Positions 11,431 to 21,594 of a stretch of 64,000 nucleotides of DNA are shown piece after piece. The stretch's first letter is position 1. Each line of letters starts with the position of its first letter. Source of the stretch: Rhipicephalus microplus. Its lineage: Eukaryota > Arthropoda > Arachnida > Ixodida > Ixodidae. The stretch spans positions 136,050,155 to 136,114,154 of the forward strand of contig NC_134710.1 in assembly GCF_043290135.1 (NCBI RefSeq), in the 5' to 3' direction. Made by a program: the position numbers and the translations under genes. The notes beneath the pieces are model-generated. The model saw nothing but the letters and a program-made list of their open reading frames with translations. It was not told where the DNA came from and did not search any database.

Positions 11431-13605
11431 GCGGCTGAAAACTGGCTGTGAGAGCCACCTGCACACTTTATACATGCGGCGGATCTTGGTAAATATTTTT
11501 TGTCAAATTAATTTTCCCAGACTTCTGAGAACAGCTTGGTATTGATTAGCTGGCATCAATTTCCGACAATTATTACTGCTCAACTCTGTCAAATTGCGAA
11601 GCTAACACGTCAATTCGATATTTGGCTTGCAAAGTTTCTTTTCATTACAGAACTTCGGTGTTACTGTAGCATAATCACGAGGGGCCCGTACTTCTGTCAA
11701 GTTCGCCAACCTAGTGCATTTTTCCAACTACACATGCACATTGGTTTGCGCAAAATTCTGTAAATAAAAAATCGCTTGTTGTCCAAGTCGGCAAATTCAA
11801 AAAAAATCTGAAAGTTGAGTGGCTGAACTAACTACTAGAAAGTGCTGGGTGCACGAGAAAAAAAAACTTAACATGCCAAAATTGATGACCGAAAAGCGTC
11901 GATCACCAGTGATTGATTTGAATAGGCGTGGAAACAAGAGTTAGAAAGCCTTAGCATGTGCACAGCAGAGCCAATAGTGACTGGTTCACTGACTAGCAAT
12001 AGCAATAGTTCACTGACTGTCATAAAGACTGCTCATCATGACTATATAAAGGAAGGGAAGAACTGTGGATTTAAGGGCTCGTTTCTTTGTTAGATAGAGT
12101 ATTAACGAGAGCTAATAAACATTAGTTGATAGTTCTCGTTATTACAAACAGGAAGGTAACACAGTAATGAAGGTCTACTGTTAGTGCATCATCTTTATCT
12201 GCGCTTATTTGTCCTTTTCTCTCCTTTCTTGTTTCCGCCCGTTTTTTGCACAGTTACATTATGCATCATTTTCGTGTTGTGCACCAACCACCATTTCTAT
12301 GATAATCATTAAAAACTAACTCATTGCATCTTGATGGCCTGGTCCTACCACCAAGATACTGACCTGGACCCTTGCAGCAAGCGAATCCAGCAGAGGACCC
12401 TCAACCTTTTTTTGTTTCTGCTTATGAGACACTATGAAGCCAGCACCCAATTCATTGTTTTGAAGCACAGCAACATAAATAAGAGCCCTCTATGGTCTTA
12501 CTAACATGAACCGCTTTCATTGCTAAGGGAACTATTTACCCTTTGCACATTTCGAGTAACACTAGATGTAGGGTTATTCAGTACATTTCTTCCCAAACAA
12601 TCATTAACATAGAGAGTTTTTCTGAGAGAAAAGAATGAAAATATTGTAAGCTGAAGCAGTTAAACCATAACTACACTTCCATTAAAACTATGTAGCATAA
12701 TTTTTATCTCCACTGAGTTCCTGGCTGCTGACTTGCATGCAGCGTGTACTTACAGCAAACCTGCCACGGTATGTCTTCTTGAAGCTTCTATAGATACCAA
12801 CTATATTTCTGCAGAGTTTGTACATGTGCTAAAATGAAAAGTAAAGTAAAATACCATGGTTTCCCACCCTCCCCCATCTACACACACACACAAAATAATT
12901 TATCAACACAATATGCAGGTACCTTTGTGGCAGTAAATGTCAAGTTCGATCCCTTAGCAATACAAAAACTCTTGAAAACCTAATATATTAATTATAATAA
13001 GTTAACATATTCCTTATGCACGAGTGCATGCTCTCACTCCAGAATGAACCAAAAAGACAAGAGCAATCACTCAAGAATACCCCCCTTTTTATTGTAAAGC
13101 TAGCTTTTCTGCGATGCAGATTGCCAAACTAATGAAGGCTAGTCGCTTCTGCAGGCGTGTGTTCAGGCGCAGTGAGCTGACATTATGATGAAGAAAATGT
13201 AGACTCAGTTCTCTTGACATCAACACACATAACAGACCAGCCACATTACACGCGTTTAGGACCTCACTCTCCACCTGAAGCACAACTGGTGTTGCCATTA
13301 GTTGGGGTGAATGTATAAGCGCAGGAAAGCTCACTTGCAGATACTGAAAAATGGTATACTGACACGGCACTCTACTAGTGTGACTACAATTGCGAACTAC
13401 GAAGGGAGTGCTGCAGCATCTGATTGTAATCAAACCAAAGCCTCTATACCATACTGTGCACCCACCTCAAGCAGCTCCATCTTCTGTTGTACAAGTAGAT
13501 CAGTACAAATCAAAGTGGGCCTTTCCCTTCGCCTGAAAAAAGCACTCTTATTATTATATGCTTTGCTTTATAACTGTGGCATTTATTTTCTATTTTAGTA
13601 CTTAC
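11431..13605. other. gene-free stretch downstream of PARP exons
   Basis: I looked on the minus strand for the catalytic part of PARP (a WHGS-like motif, a GKGIYF-like motif) and saw none. A minus-strand frame at 13089-13433 ends at a TAA followed by AATAAA-like sequence but matches no family I know. Confidence 0.4.
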
Positions 13606-13744
13606 GAAAATAAATTAGGAATGCAGGTGTAAAACTCACTACAGGCCTCTACAAGTTCACTTTTGTCGCTTTCCCTCTTAATGCAATCTTCAATCTTATG
13701 AAGTGCCTTATAACCTGTGAGGATCTGTTCCTTTGTGAGCATTC
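13606..13744 (-). CDS. PARP2: PARP2-like gene, exon of helical regulatory domain
   Basis: This exon is bounded by a TTACAG acceptor (AG at 13746-13745) and a GTAAGT donor (GT at 13605-13604). It is 139 bp long. Its translation, beginning MLTKEQILTGYKALHKIEDC and ending FYTCIPNLF, matches the PARP regulatory-domain signature in which a GKLT..QI..GY..L..IE segment leads to FYT.IPH.F. That domain forms an autoinhibitory helical bundle over the ADP-ribosyltransferase site and unfolds on DNA-break binding. It continues in phase from the exon at 13824-13909 if that exon is one base shorter. The next exon, which should open the catalytic domain, was not found downstream. Confidence 0.82.
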
Positions 13745-13823
13745 CTGTAACACAACACAAACAAATGCATTAGAGGTTATAAAAAACATGTGAATTTGTA
13801 GCGAGCCATGATAAGGAACTCAC

Positions 13824-13909
13824 GCAAGGGTAATTTTACCAAATCAAACTTCATATCAACAACAGTTTCTCTCATTTTCTTCGAGATCAAATATCAGAGA
13901 CATGAGTTT
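13824..13909 (-). pseudogene. PARP2: PARP2-like gene, exon with apparent one-base insertion
   Basis: The exon has a TTTTTCAG acceptor (AG at 13911-13910) and a GTGAGT donor (GT at 13823-13822). The first frame reads KLMSLIFDLEE and the second MRETVVDMKFDLVKLPL. Together these resemble the start of the PARP regulatory domain (ELI.LI...... EM.YD.KK.PLGKLT). The frame switch falls in an AAAA run around 13876-13880. The exon is 86 bp, whereas the phases of the neighbouring exons need a length of 3n+1, so one extra A is the simplest reading. Either the gene copy is damaged or this is a sequencing/assembly error in a homopolymer. Confidence 0.7.
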
Positions 13910-14144
13910 CTGAAAAAGTTAGAACACAGTAAGCTGGCTGCTCCTCTTTGTGGTTAGAATAACAAGCATACACCAAGAGAGAAAATGAACCAACCAGTAA
14001 ATTGGGTTTGAGCCTGCTTGATGCAAAATTATTGGCAATGTCCTCATACAGCTGCTGAATATTCTCTTCTTGGGTTTTCTTTAAGTGCAAAAAGTTTTTC
14101 AGTGAACATATGCAACCTTCAAGCTGTGACATTCATGTACTTAC

Positions 14145-14250
14145 AGAACCAGAGTAGTCCATTTTGAGCATGTCGTACTTCCCCTTCCTCTTTTCAAATT
14201 TCCTGTCTTTCGCCCATACCTCCCACCAATTGCCGGTCTTCGAGTAGAAG
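14145..14250 (-). CDS. PARP2: PARP2-like gene, end of WGR domain exon
   Basis: The exon is bounded by a TTGCAG acceptor (AG at 14252-14251) and a GTAAGT donor (GT at 14144-14143), 106 bp. It reads FYSKTGNWWEVWAKDRKF and then KRKGKYDMLKMDYSGS. In PARP2 the WGR domain ends in the same way (KT.N.W..R..FEK.PGKYDML.MDY). The GKYDML-MDY string favours PARP2 over PARP1 or PARP3. It joins in frame to the WGR exon at 14359-14705 (AG from that exon plus C here form a serine codon). Confidence 0.88.
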
Positions 14251-14358
14251 CTGCAATTTCCAAAATGTGTGGGCATTATGTTATCACTTCTGTTAAATAA
14301 TAAAATTTTCACAGATTTTCCACATCCATTCATTGCTTAAATATAAAAGCTCACTAAC

Positions 14359-14705
14359 CTTCTTTCAAACAGTAACTGCACTTTCAAGATGTCTTTCTGA
14401 TAGGGGATCAAAATTATTGATCCACTTTCTCCAACACGGCCCCAGCTAAACCACACGTAGTGGTTGTCATTGCACAGATCCCTCACAAGCTGCATGTAGT
14501 AAAATTTGTTCCGATTCTTTTCGAGACAAGTCTGGTTGAGCACAGCATTATAGAAGACACCATGGTTGCTGCAGATGATTGGTGCAACCAACTGTCTTGC
14601 ACGCCGTGGATCCACAGAGGGCAGCTGTGCTTCGGGCGATGTGCTTGTTCCCGCTGTTTCTTCTTGGCCAGTGGGCTCTTGCTTTTCAAGTTTATTTTTT
14701 TTTGG
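14359..14705 (-). CDS. PARP2: PARP2-like gene, WGR-domain exon
   Basis: The donor is at GT 14358-14357 and the probable acceptor is CAG at 14708-14706. The first 40 residues are polar and disordered (EKQEPTGQEETAG...). The WGR domain follows: the core NAVLNQTCLEKNRNKFYYMQ, then VWFSWGRVGESG with the name-giving W-G-R triad. This module reads the 5' phosphate at DNA strand breaks and is shared by PARP1, 2 and 3. PARP2 uses it to sense breaks, make poly(ADP-ribose) and recruit repair factors in the nucleus. The A-run near 14690-14700 makes the exact 5' border and phase uncertain. An N-terminal zinc-finger region as in PARP1 is not seen, fitting the short PARP2 type. Confidence 0.88.
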
Positions 14706-16621
14706 CTGCTCGCATATGAAATAGAGAAATACAATAGCACAAAATGAACAAGCTTCCTTATAGCACATACAAACAACACAGAAACTTGCACTAGCAAAGA
14801 AATATATGACACATCAAGTCTGGACTAACAAAGTGAGCAAAGCTTTCTTGAGAAAAGTCAAATGCAGCACACCAGAGAAAGATCAAACGAGCGAACTACC
14901 AAGTAGCCAGTAACTGGAGGGGACCCTGTTCTAATTATGTAGTTTAAATCAGGTCATTTGTATAGTAAAAAAAAAAAACTGAGTTCATGACTCTTCGAAA
15001 TTGAAAATTGTAACACCCACAAAGCAGGGGTGCAACAGCCAAAATAAAATTTGGAGCAATTTTTGGAGCAGCAAAATGCTACTTTTGGAGCACTAAAATC
15101 CATATTTAGAGCAGGCTACAGTAAAGAGTTTCTTTATAAAACATCAAGTTTGGAGCAGTACGAAAAAGAAGGCTTACATTTATAAATGTGCAAAACATTC
15201 AACCCACCTAAATCGTGCATAGTGAACATAAGCACTGCTATTTCAATAAATAGTAGTATTCTGAAATACCCCACTGAGCAAACAATGCAGTCCAAATTAG
15301 CATTTGTCATGCCTGCAAATCCTTCGACACCCTGCAAATTAAAATGCGGCTCTGCCAAGCTGGCGACCTTGAAATTCAGGAGATTAGTAAAACCGGGAAG
15401 TAGGGATAGTGAAAGAAAAACTGGTGCACAAGGTTTTCTTTTTTTCTTTGAGGAGGGGGGGGGGGGCAGCAGAAGTGTCATTCGCTGCTTTAAATGATTG
15501 CGAGAAACTCTTTTAGACGCCAGCCATCACACTAGTACTCACAATTACACAGTGCATACACGCATGAGTAATTTAACAAAATGTAAAATGTGCTGCGTTC
15601 AGAGACTCGTGCTAACAGCTCCTTCCAAATCACGAGACACTTTTCAGCAAACACCAAAATACTGCGGCAAGGTGGCTTAAGCAGCATTCTCCTCAGGTTA
15701 GAACTAGGCCGGGAAATTTTTGAACTGCTACACCCCCCACCCCCCCCCCAAACCCTACTTTGTTTTCCCTGGACGATGGGGTTAGGGTTAGGGCCCAACT
15801 TCTCGGCTTGCTTGCCAGGGGCGTTTGACCAGAACGGCTTGCGCCCATTGGCCGGCGACGGATGTCCATCACCGGGATGACGCAACATCAAGCCAGAAAA
15901 ATGATTTATGTGTCGTTGCTATGGCAACAAACATGGTGGCTGGCAATGACAGCATTCGCAAAACATCTACCTTGTTTGCGAGCAGAAAACGCAGCGTATG
16001 TTCTTAACATGCCATACCCTCATTTGCCGACTGAGAATTTCATATTTTTTGTGAATCAATGGTGGCTGCGGTAACACTTTTTTTTTTTTTTTTGCTTGAC
16101 GTTTCGTCGACCCGCTGATAGGTATTCGCTATGGTTCGTGGACCGATGGGCGCATTGGCGGGTCCACGGACCGACGGGCGCACGGCATTGTTACTTCATC
16201 TCATGTTTTATCTGGCATCTCATGCATCTCATGCATAGATGCATCTCATGCTTTATGTCTCCCAAAGCCTGGTAAAATGAAAACTATGTGCCTCTGATTA
16301 AATCTTGGTTAACCTGCCTGCCTTTCCCCTTAGTTTCTCTCTCTTTCTCTTGGTGCCTATGGCCACAAGTCTAGTCACTACAGAAGAAGCTAGTTGAATG
16401 TTCTTGCATAGTTTCTTAAAGCTCCCCTCTCACCCATAGCAATACATTTAGCATTAGTCCTTTACAAAATCATGTCTCTTCTGCCAAGCTCTGTCTGATG
16501 ATCTATTAGATTCAAGTTCTATGCATTCACTGCTGCGTTCATGCCTCAATAAACAGCCCTTACAACCAAGCTTGCACGCATTCTATTTCCAACGAAAAAC
16601 GATAAACCACTGTTGCTTGTA
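14706..16621. other. probable intronic/intergenic stretch
   Basis: No exon was firmly recognised. A run of TTTGGAGCA-like motifs lies at 15050-15155. Poly-G (15458-15468) and poly-C (15731-15748) runs are present. A pair of near-direct repeats (GTGGACCGATGGGCGCAT / CACGGACCGACGGGCGCAC) lies at 16136-16180. This may be a large intron of the PARP-like gene. Confidence 0.4.
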
Positions 16622-17378
16622 TTAAGGGGCCTGTAAACCACCTCCGATATTTTTACAAGCATTTCAAATAAACACGCGCATCGTGTGCAGAATGCTGTTG
16701 CGATCAATGATTCTGCGCGTGGCAGCGCTACGAGCTACCAGCGCGCCACAAATTCCAAGAAACAATCACTCTTACTTTCCGGGCCTTTCAGGCTTCCGTG
16801 TGACGCACAATGCCGCATCTCTGACGCGCCGAGGCAAATATGCCAAATATGCTGTGACCGGTCGAGCAAGAGCCTACGACTTCCAATTAGTCTGCAAGCA
16901 GCTGTCTGCGCTGTTTGTTGTTCGTCGTGTTGCCAGCGTGCGTGAAGCACGTGCAGGACATGCTCCATTGCGTTGCAATCTTTTGAATGCGTGCACGCAA
17001 TGCAGGTTCCATATCAGCATGGTTACAGCAGCCACGGTTCGCCAACAAGCACGTAACTGACCGAGTCGACGGCCGGACTCGCGGGTACCGGAAGCAGACG
17101 GTGTTTCAAGCAGCGCGTCAGCGATGACGTATGCCACGCGAGATCGGGAGGGGCGCTTGGCGAGAGGAAAAAGCAGCGTGGGAGAGGATACCAGGGGAGG
17201 AAGCGCAGGAGAGAGCAAAAGGTATGGTCATCACGGTTTCGATAATCAAACACGTCTAACTCCGCTATTACTGCACCGTTTCGAAAAATTCTCACGGCTT
17301 CGTATTCGTTGTACACTTGTGCACAGTTTTCCCACAACAACTGAATTTCGACATCTGGGTGGGTTACGGGCCCTTTAA
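16622..17378. mobile_element. TTAA-flanked MITE, copy 1
   Basis: TTAA at 16622-16625 is followed by GGGGCCTGTAAACCACC. The right end ACGGGCCCT precedes TTAA at 17375-17378. Reversed, the right end reads AGGGCCCGTAACCCACC, an inverted repeat of about 17 bp. A diverged second copy, similar along its whole length, lies at 38990-39695. Internal frames are broken in both. The TTAA target suggests piggyBac- or Kolobok-type mobilisation (inference). Confidence 0.75.
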
Positions 17379-17572
17379 CTGTGGACTGGAGTGAACTACC
17401 AGCAAAGTGCACAACACTTTTGCTTTTTTTTTTTGCTTTTGCTTTTTTTTGCTTGTTTTAAGTAGTTGATCAGTGTCCTCATGATCAGTGCCCTCATTAG
17501 CTGGCTTACTGTACATTGCAGCAAGATGGCAAGTTGGGCCAGCTGGATTACGTCCATGTATAAAATTTGGCT

Positions 17573-17659
17573 GAAGCGCACTAAAAAGACACAAACAGAA
17601 GAGGCTGACCTCTCCTTGGCAAGCACTGTCTTTCTATCCGCGTCTTTTCGGTGCGCTTC
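17573..17659. repeat. inverted repeat (hairpin), arms about 30 bp
   Basis: GAAGCGCACTAAAAAGACAC on the left pairs with the right arm GTCTTTTCGGTGCGCTTC with few mismatches. The spacer is about 25 bp. A functionally unexplained hairpin of similar style occurs at 63111-63238. Confidence 0.7.
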
Positions 17660-18266
17660 AACTAAATTTTCAAACAATTACTGTACATTGTTTCAAAATG
17701 AAATACTATATTTATATAGCCACTACTCATCCGTATGAATTTACAGCATATAAACAAATACATGCCATCACAGGGGTCTAATTTTCCCATATTTTGACCA
17801 TTGAGTTGCTTTTCCCTCTATGTTTACACATTTTGACTTCACTGTACTATGATAAAAAAAAGGCGGGGGGGGGGGGGGGGGGGGGGGGGGCACATTACTA
17901 CAAATATATGTGAAAGAGTACTAAATTTTTAGTCACTTTAGTCTGAGAGGATTTTTTCTAAGTAACCAGAATATGATACAGTGGCAACATTTAAAAAAAA
18001 ACTTTGCAAATAATTTACTGACAAATGCTACATAGAACAATGACAAAAAGGCAGTGCTTCAGCAAATCTTGCTGAAAATGTGACCTAAACGAGACCTAAA
18101 GTGAAGTCAGTGAACTTTAAATGATAACAGCAGCGATTTACATTTTTTTTAATTTCATTCAGTAAATATGTTAACATAAACCCCTTGACTTTTAATTAAA
18201 GAAAATTACGAACAGTAAACTCAAGAACGTTAGCGTCGATCTTACACCTCCAGAATGCTCGAGCCC

Positions 18267-18306
18267 TGTTTCCACAAGTAAATCGCTGTTTCCACAAGTA
18301 AATCGC
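18267..18306. repeat. 20-bp perfect tandem duplication
   Basis: TGTTTCCACAAGTAAATCGC occurs twice head to tail. It looks like a recent slippage or repair duplication. Confidence 0.95.
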
Positions 18307-18614
18307 AAAAAAAGCCCAAATTTGCCAACACAGTAGAGAATTTGAATTAAATTGTTGGATCTCCATCAGTGCAATGTCACAACATGAAGTTGAAGCTTTG
18401 ATAGAAGCCCGTGCAGTTGGAGAGTAAGAAAAGTAAAAAAGCAACACCGACGATTAGAAAGAAGACGGTGTTTCAGCTTTGCTGATGAGAGCCTTGTAGA
18501 TAATCTGTGTAAGTGTTCTTTTAATTTTTATGTCAACACTTTCACGGGGAACATTAAAGAATTTGGTGGTGAAGGAGTACGAGAAACTAAAAGATTATTG
18601 GCGGATATGCTTAC

Positions 18615-18745
18615 CAGGTATTTCTCTTAGTTCGAAACTACCGTCAGGGTGAAAAACGAACTCATCGTCACTGTCACTACTGCTTATGTAGATTACCTGT
18701 GGGCCATCATTATCACTGTCTCTCAAAACAATGGAGCCCTCCTTC
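18615..18745 (-). CDS. probable exon with acidic SUMO-interacting motif
   Basis: The segment has a TTATACAG acceptor (AG at 18747-18746) and a GTAAGC donor (GT at 18614-18613), with one open frame of 43 codons. The translation contains VIYISSSDSDDE: a hydrophobic core followed by serines and acidic residues, the textbook form of a phospho-regulated SUMO-interacting motif. The rest (FVFHPDGSFELREIPG) is unfamiliar. It lies 3.9 kb upstream of the WGR exon on the same strand and could be an N-terminal exon of that gene, since PARP2 N-termini are disordered. However, it ends with one carried base, which would put a stop after the assumed acceptor at 14705. A missing exon, or another gene, is equally possible. 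Confidence 0.5.
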
Positions 18746-18932
18746 CTGTATAATGAAACAATAAAAGATGAATATATAAGTATGTCTTGCAATGAGTAAC
18801 TGATAGACATTGCCATTTATGTCACTAAAAGTTCAGATGAAAAAAGCAATCTTCAACACCTACTAACAGGAGAAGATGACGCATAGCATCTGCACCAAAA
18901 GTGGTCCAGACAAATTACCATACTCAGCCTAT

Positions 18933-19139
18933 TTATTTCCGCTGCAAGAAAAAGACTCCTTCCAATGATCTCCAATTTACCCTGTTCTGCACTAGTTCAT
19001 TCAATGTTATACCTATAACTTTCTTAATTTCAACACCCCACCTAACCACCTGCTGTCCCTGTCTGCCTTTCTCATATCTTAGTACATATTTTTTTACTCT
19101 AACAACAGGCAAATGAAAGTTCCGCACACTCACCCGCAA
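18933..19139 (-). pseudogene. LINE (RTE/RT-endonuclease type) ORF2 C-terminal remnant
   Basis: The minus-strand frame reads RWGVEIKKVIGITLNELVQN and ends VNWRSLEGVFFLQ. This pattern (RW.DEI.K.AG.TW..LAQ.R..WR.L.EAF.LQW) closes the ORF of an invertebrate RT/endonuclease LINE group. Only the last 60 or so codons are present; no RT motifs are found next to it. Family assignment is from memory of the tail signature. Confidence 0.6.
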
Positions 19140-19740
19140 TGGCTACAGGTGACACTGACGCTCTCATGTTTAAATGTATATATATGGTGGACAGACGGGG
19201 AAGTATTATGGGCGAGAGTAAAGGGCAGCATGATTTCACAATGAAAAATGGTGGCCACACCAGATGGTGCTACATGTGCAATAGGTTCTTGGGGTCGCAT
19301 CTGCCTGCACTGTACATAGCCGCTAGACATTAATTTCACTCATATTAAACTACTTACACACCGCGCCCATGCTTTTTAAGGCGCTGTGTGTTTTATTTCA
19401 CTAAGAATAATGTGCTGCAAGTTCCTAGTGGCATTAAGCAATTGGAAAAAAAAAAAGAAATAGCGCAGAGTGCTTTAAAGTCTGACGGAACTGGCGTGCC
19501 GCACAGACATGTTCAGCCGTTATTATCACATTGCGTTCTTTTTGCACTGCTTTTACTGCATTTAGTGTGCTTCAGCTGAGAAAAATCACTTGCTCGCATG
19601 CATAGCTAAGTTGACTTTAGAGTGTTTTCTCTCTTGGTTAAATGTAAACTCTTTACAATTGTTCATAGCGTATATACATGGCTGAAGTGTTCTGCTTTTT
19701 TTTCTATATACCCCCCCCCCCCCCCCCCAGTCCACTTTCA
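19140..19740. other. gene-free stretch
   Basis: A 64-codon plus-strand frame at 19139-19333 contains RWCYMCN but nothing diagnostic. A poly-C run lies at about 19711-19729. Confidence 0.35.
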
Positions 19741-20409
19741 TGCCTAGTTCACACTGAAACATCTACTTTCTACAGTGACCGAAATTACCCTGCCGCCGAA
19801 ACACAACGTCGTTCGCACTGGATGTGCCCCGCGCCGCCGAATATGCCATCTAATACGGGGCGAACGCGGAATGGATGCGCTGTCACCCGGTTGTTGTCGC
19901 GGCTCGCAAGCGCCACTACGCTATCCGGTGGTGTATACTTTGACGATTCTCGTACGTAAGAAGCAAGAAAAGACAGTACTGCTTACTTCGCTGGCAAGTG
20001 GCTATCTTGTAATGCACGAAGAGCAGAAAAACCACCGACGCCAGCGGCGTTGGTGGGTTCATTTCGCTCTGCAAGACCGCAACAAGCTCGGTCACGCCAA
20101 CAGCAAGCTCGGTCACCTCTTTCACAAAATACGGAAGCTAAGTAGGCACAGAGAAGGTTAAACTCCCGTTGGTTTCAACATTCAGTTAGGTGCACTGCGG
20201 CATAACAAGTGAGTAGGCCTTGGCCGCCATTTTTCAAAATTCCTTGACTAGCGCTCCTATTGGTCCGCAGTTACCGATTCGGCGGCAGACGCCGCTAAAA
20301 TCGGTCCGAGAGCGATCGGCGCGAAGAGAGCCCTTTCGGCGGATCTCGCCGCCGCTGAACCGGATTCGGAGCACTTTCGGCGGCAGGAATGCTCAGTGTG
20401 AACGCGGCC
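19741..20409. mobile_element. MITE with TTCACACTGA-type termini
   Basis: The left end reads TGCCTAGTTCACACTGA. The right end, reversed, reads GGCCGCGTTCACACTGA; 14 of 17 positions match. Internal sequence is GC-rich with sub-repeats (CGGCGGCAG, CCGCCGAAA). No frame looks like a transposase. Target duplication was not resolved. Confidence 0.65.
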
Positions 20410-20726
20410 TAATTCCTTTGTAATTATAAGAAGTTGGGTTCCATTCAGCATGAAATATTCAAATCATTTGCATTTTCTCGCACATTTTTTTTTTAAGAAA
20501 CTTGGACAGGCAATAGACGTTGCATCTGGAGGCTATTTTATACATTGGACACTTTCTTATTTAAGCGATCATTCTCTCTATGCTGGGACACATGATATTT
20601 GTAACTTATGGCCTTAGATGCAAAATAAATACACGCAAGAGAAACGGTACGTGTTTATGGCACATTTGTGATCACATAGTTCTGACACACATTTGTTATC
20701 ACATATTTCCCTATTACTTTAGGAGG
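20410..20726. other. gene-free stretch
   Basis: AT-rich sequence between the MITE and the P/THAP remnant. No feature recognised. Confidence 0.4.
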
Positions 20727-21594
20727 CTAAGTTAGAAGTGTTTTCTCCCTTTGGACACTCCTATCTTTGTTAAAAATTTTGCCCACAATTGTATATGCAT
20801 GTGCGAAAAAAAAAAAAAACTGGACTATTTTTGCGGTCAGTTTTTTGCTGTGAATTTTGCAGCCAACTCTATCCAGCTTGATTTCTGCGAATAACTTCAT
20901 GAAATCATATATGTTGAAGGAATGCAATTTTTCAGCAAAAAGATAAAGAAAGTAAATGCATCCTCAAACGTTCTCACCAGTCTGACCAGACTTTCACAAG
21001 GATACAGTAAGCCTCCCCTGTCAAAGGCACTCACTCACTCACTGTTCGGTGTGACAATGGCTCCAGATTTCCTGGTGGCAAGAGCCACCTTTTCTGAACG
21101 ACATAGCTACTGTGATCACCCCTTAAAGACTGCAGTGTAGATATAACACCGTCTACATCTCCAACTTCTGACATCTTCTATATAATCTCGTATGCCGAAA
21201 ATGGAATCACTTCAGGCTGGCGACAAAGTGTTAAAGAGAGCTTTTCAAGCTCTGCTAGGGAGTTCCCGCCCTTGGGTTGTCTCGCAAGATTATAAAAAGA
21301 TAAGCAATTTACATTCACTAGGCATTGCGTGAGATTCAGATGGTCATTACTACTACAATATCGCCGAATAATCCCGAAGACATTTTCCTGTTTGTCCTGG
21401 CTCAGTCGGGAGGTTGACATGTACGTGACCGGCATGGTCACCATGTGCTGGTTTGCTTCGCATATCATCGATTCCCACTGTACGTGGGATCTGCTTTTTT
21501 TGTTGTTGTTGGTTGAGGTGCCACGCCATTTGTTAAAGTTCGCTTCTAGTATTGCTGAGAAACACAATGTAATCTGCAAAGTGCTAGTTGTCAA
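20727..21594 (-). pseudogene. P-element/THAP9-type transposase, C-terminal half (fragment A)
   Basis: The frame at 21594-21178 contains RLSQDKQENVFGIIRRYCSS and then VNCLSFYNLARQPKGGN. This fits the P-type transposase block in which (L/F).QD..EN.FG.IR is followed by a ...NCLSF.NL segment. Further down the minus strand (21140-20950) GGLLYPCESL and FEDAFTF fit the downstream P-type block. The frame at 20927-20727 adds LDRVGCKIHSKKLTAKIVQF, matching the C-terminal C..H segment. The pieces are in different frames or separated by stops, so this copy is dead. The THAP DNA-binding end is not found upstream on the same strand; the THAP start at 23052 is on the opposite strand. Confidence 0.75.

Larger units (their letters stand above)
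17379..18614. other. gene-free stretch with simple repeats
   Basis: Contains a hairpin element (17573-17659), a 26-base G run at 17865-17890 and a perfect 20-bp tandem duplication at 18267-18306. No coding exon was recognised. Confidence 0.5.

Noticed and set aside
13089..13433. Minus-strand frame ending before an AATAAA-like site, considered as last PARP exon
   Set aside because: The translation shows no ADP-ribosyltransferase motif and the 5' end lacks a convincing acceptor.
15779..15793. GGTTAGGGTTAGGG, telomere-like
   Set aside because: Only two units of the vertebrate-type TTAGGG, not the arthropod TTAGG. Chance or MITE sequence.
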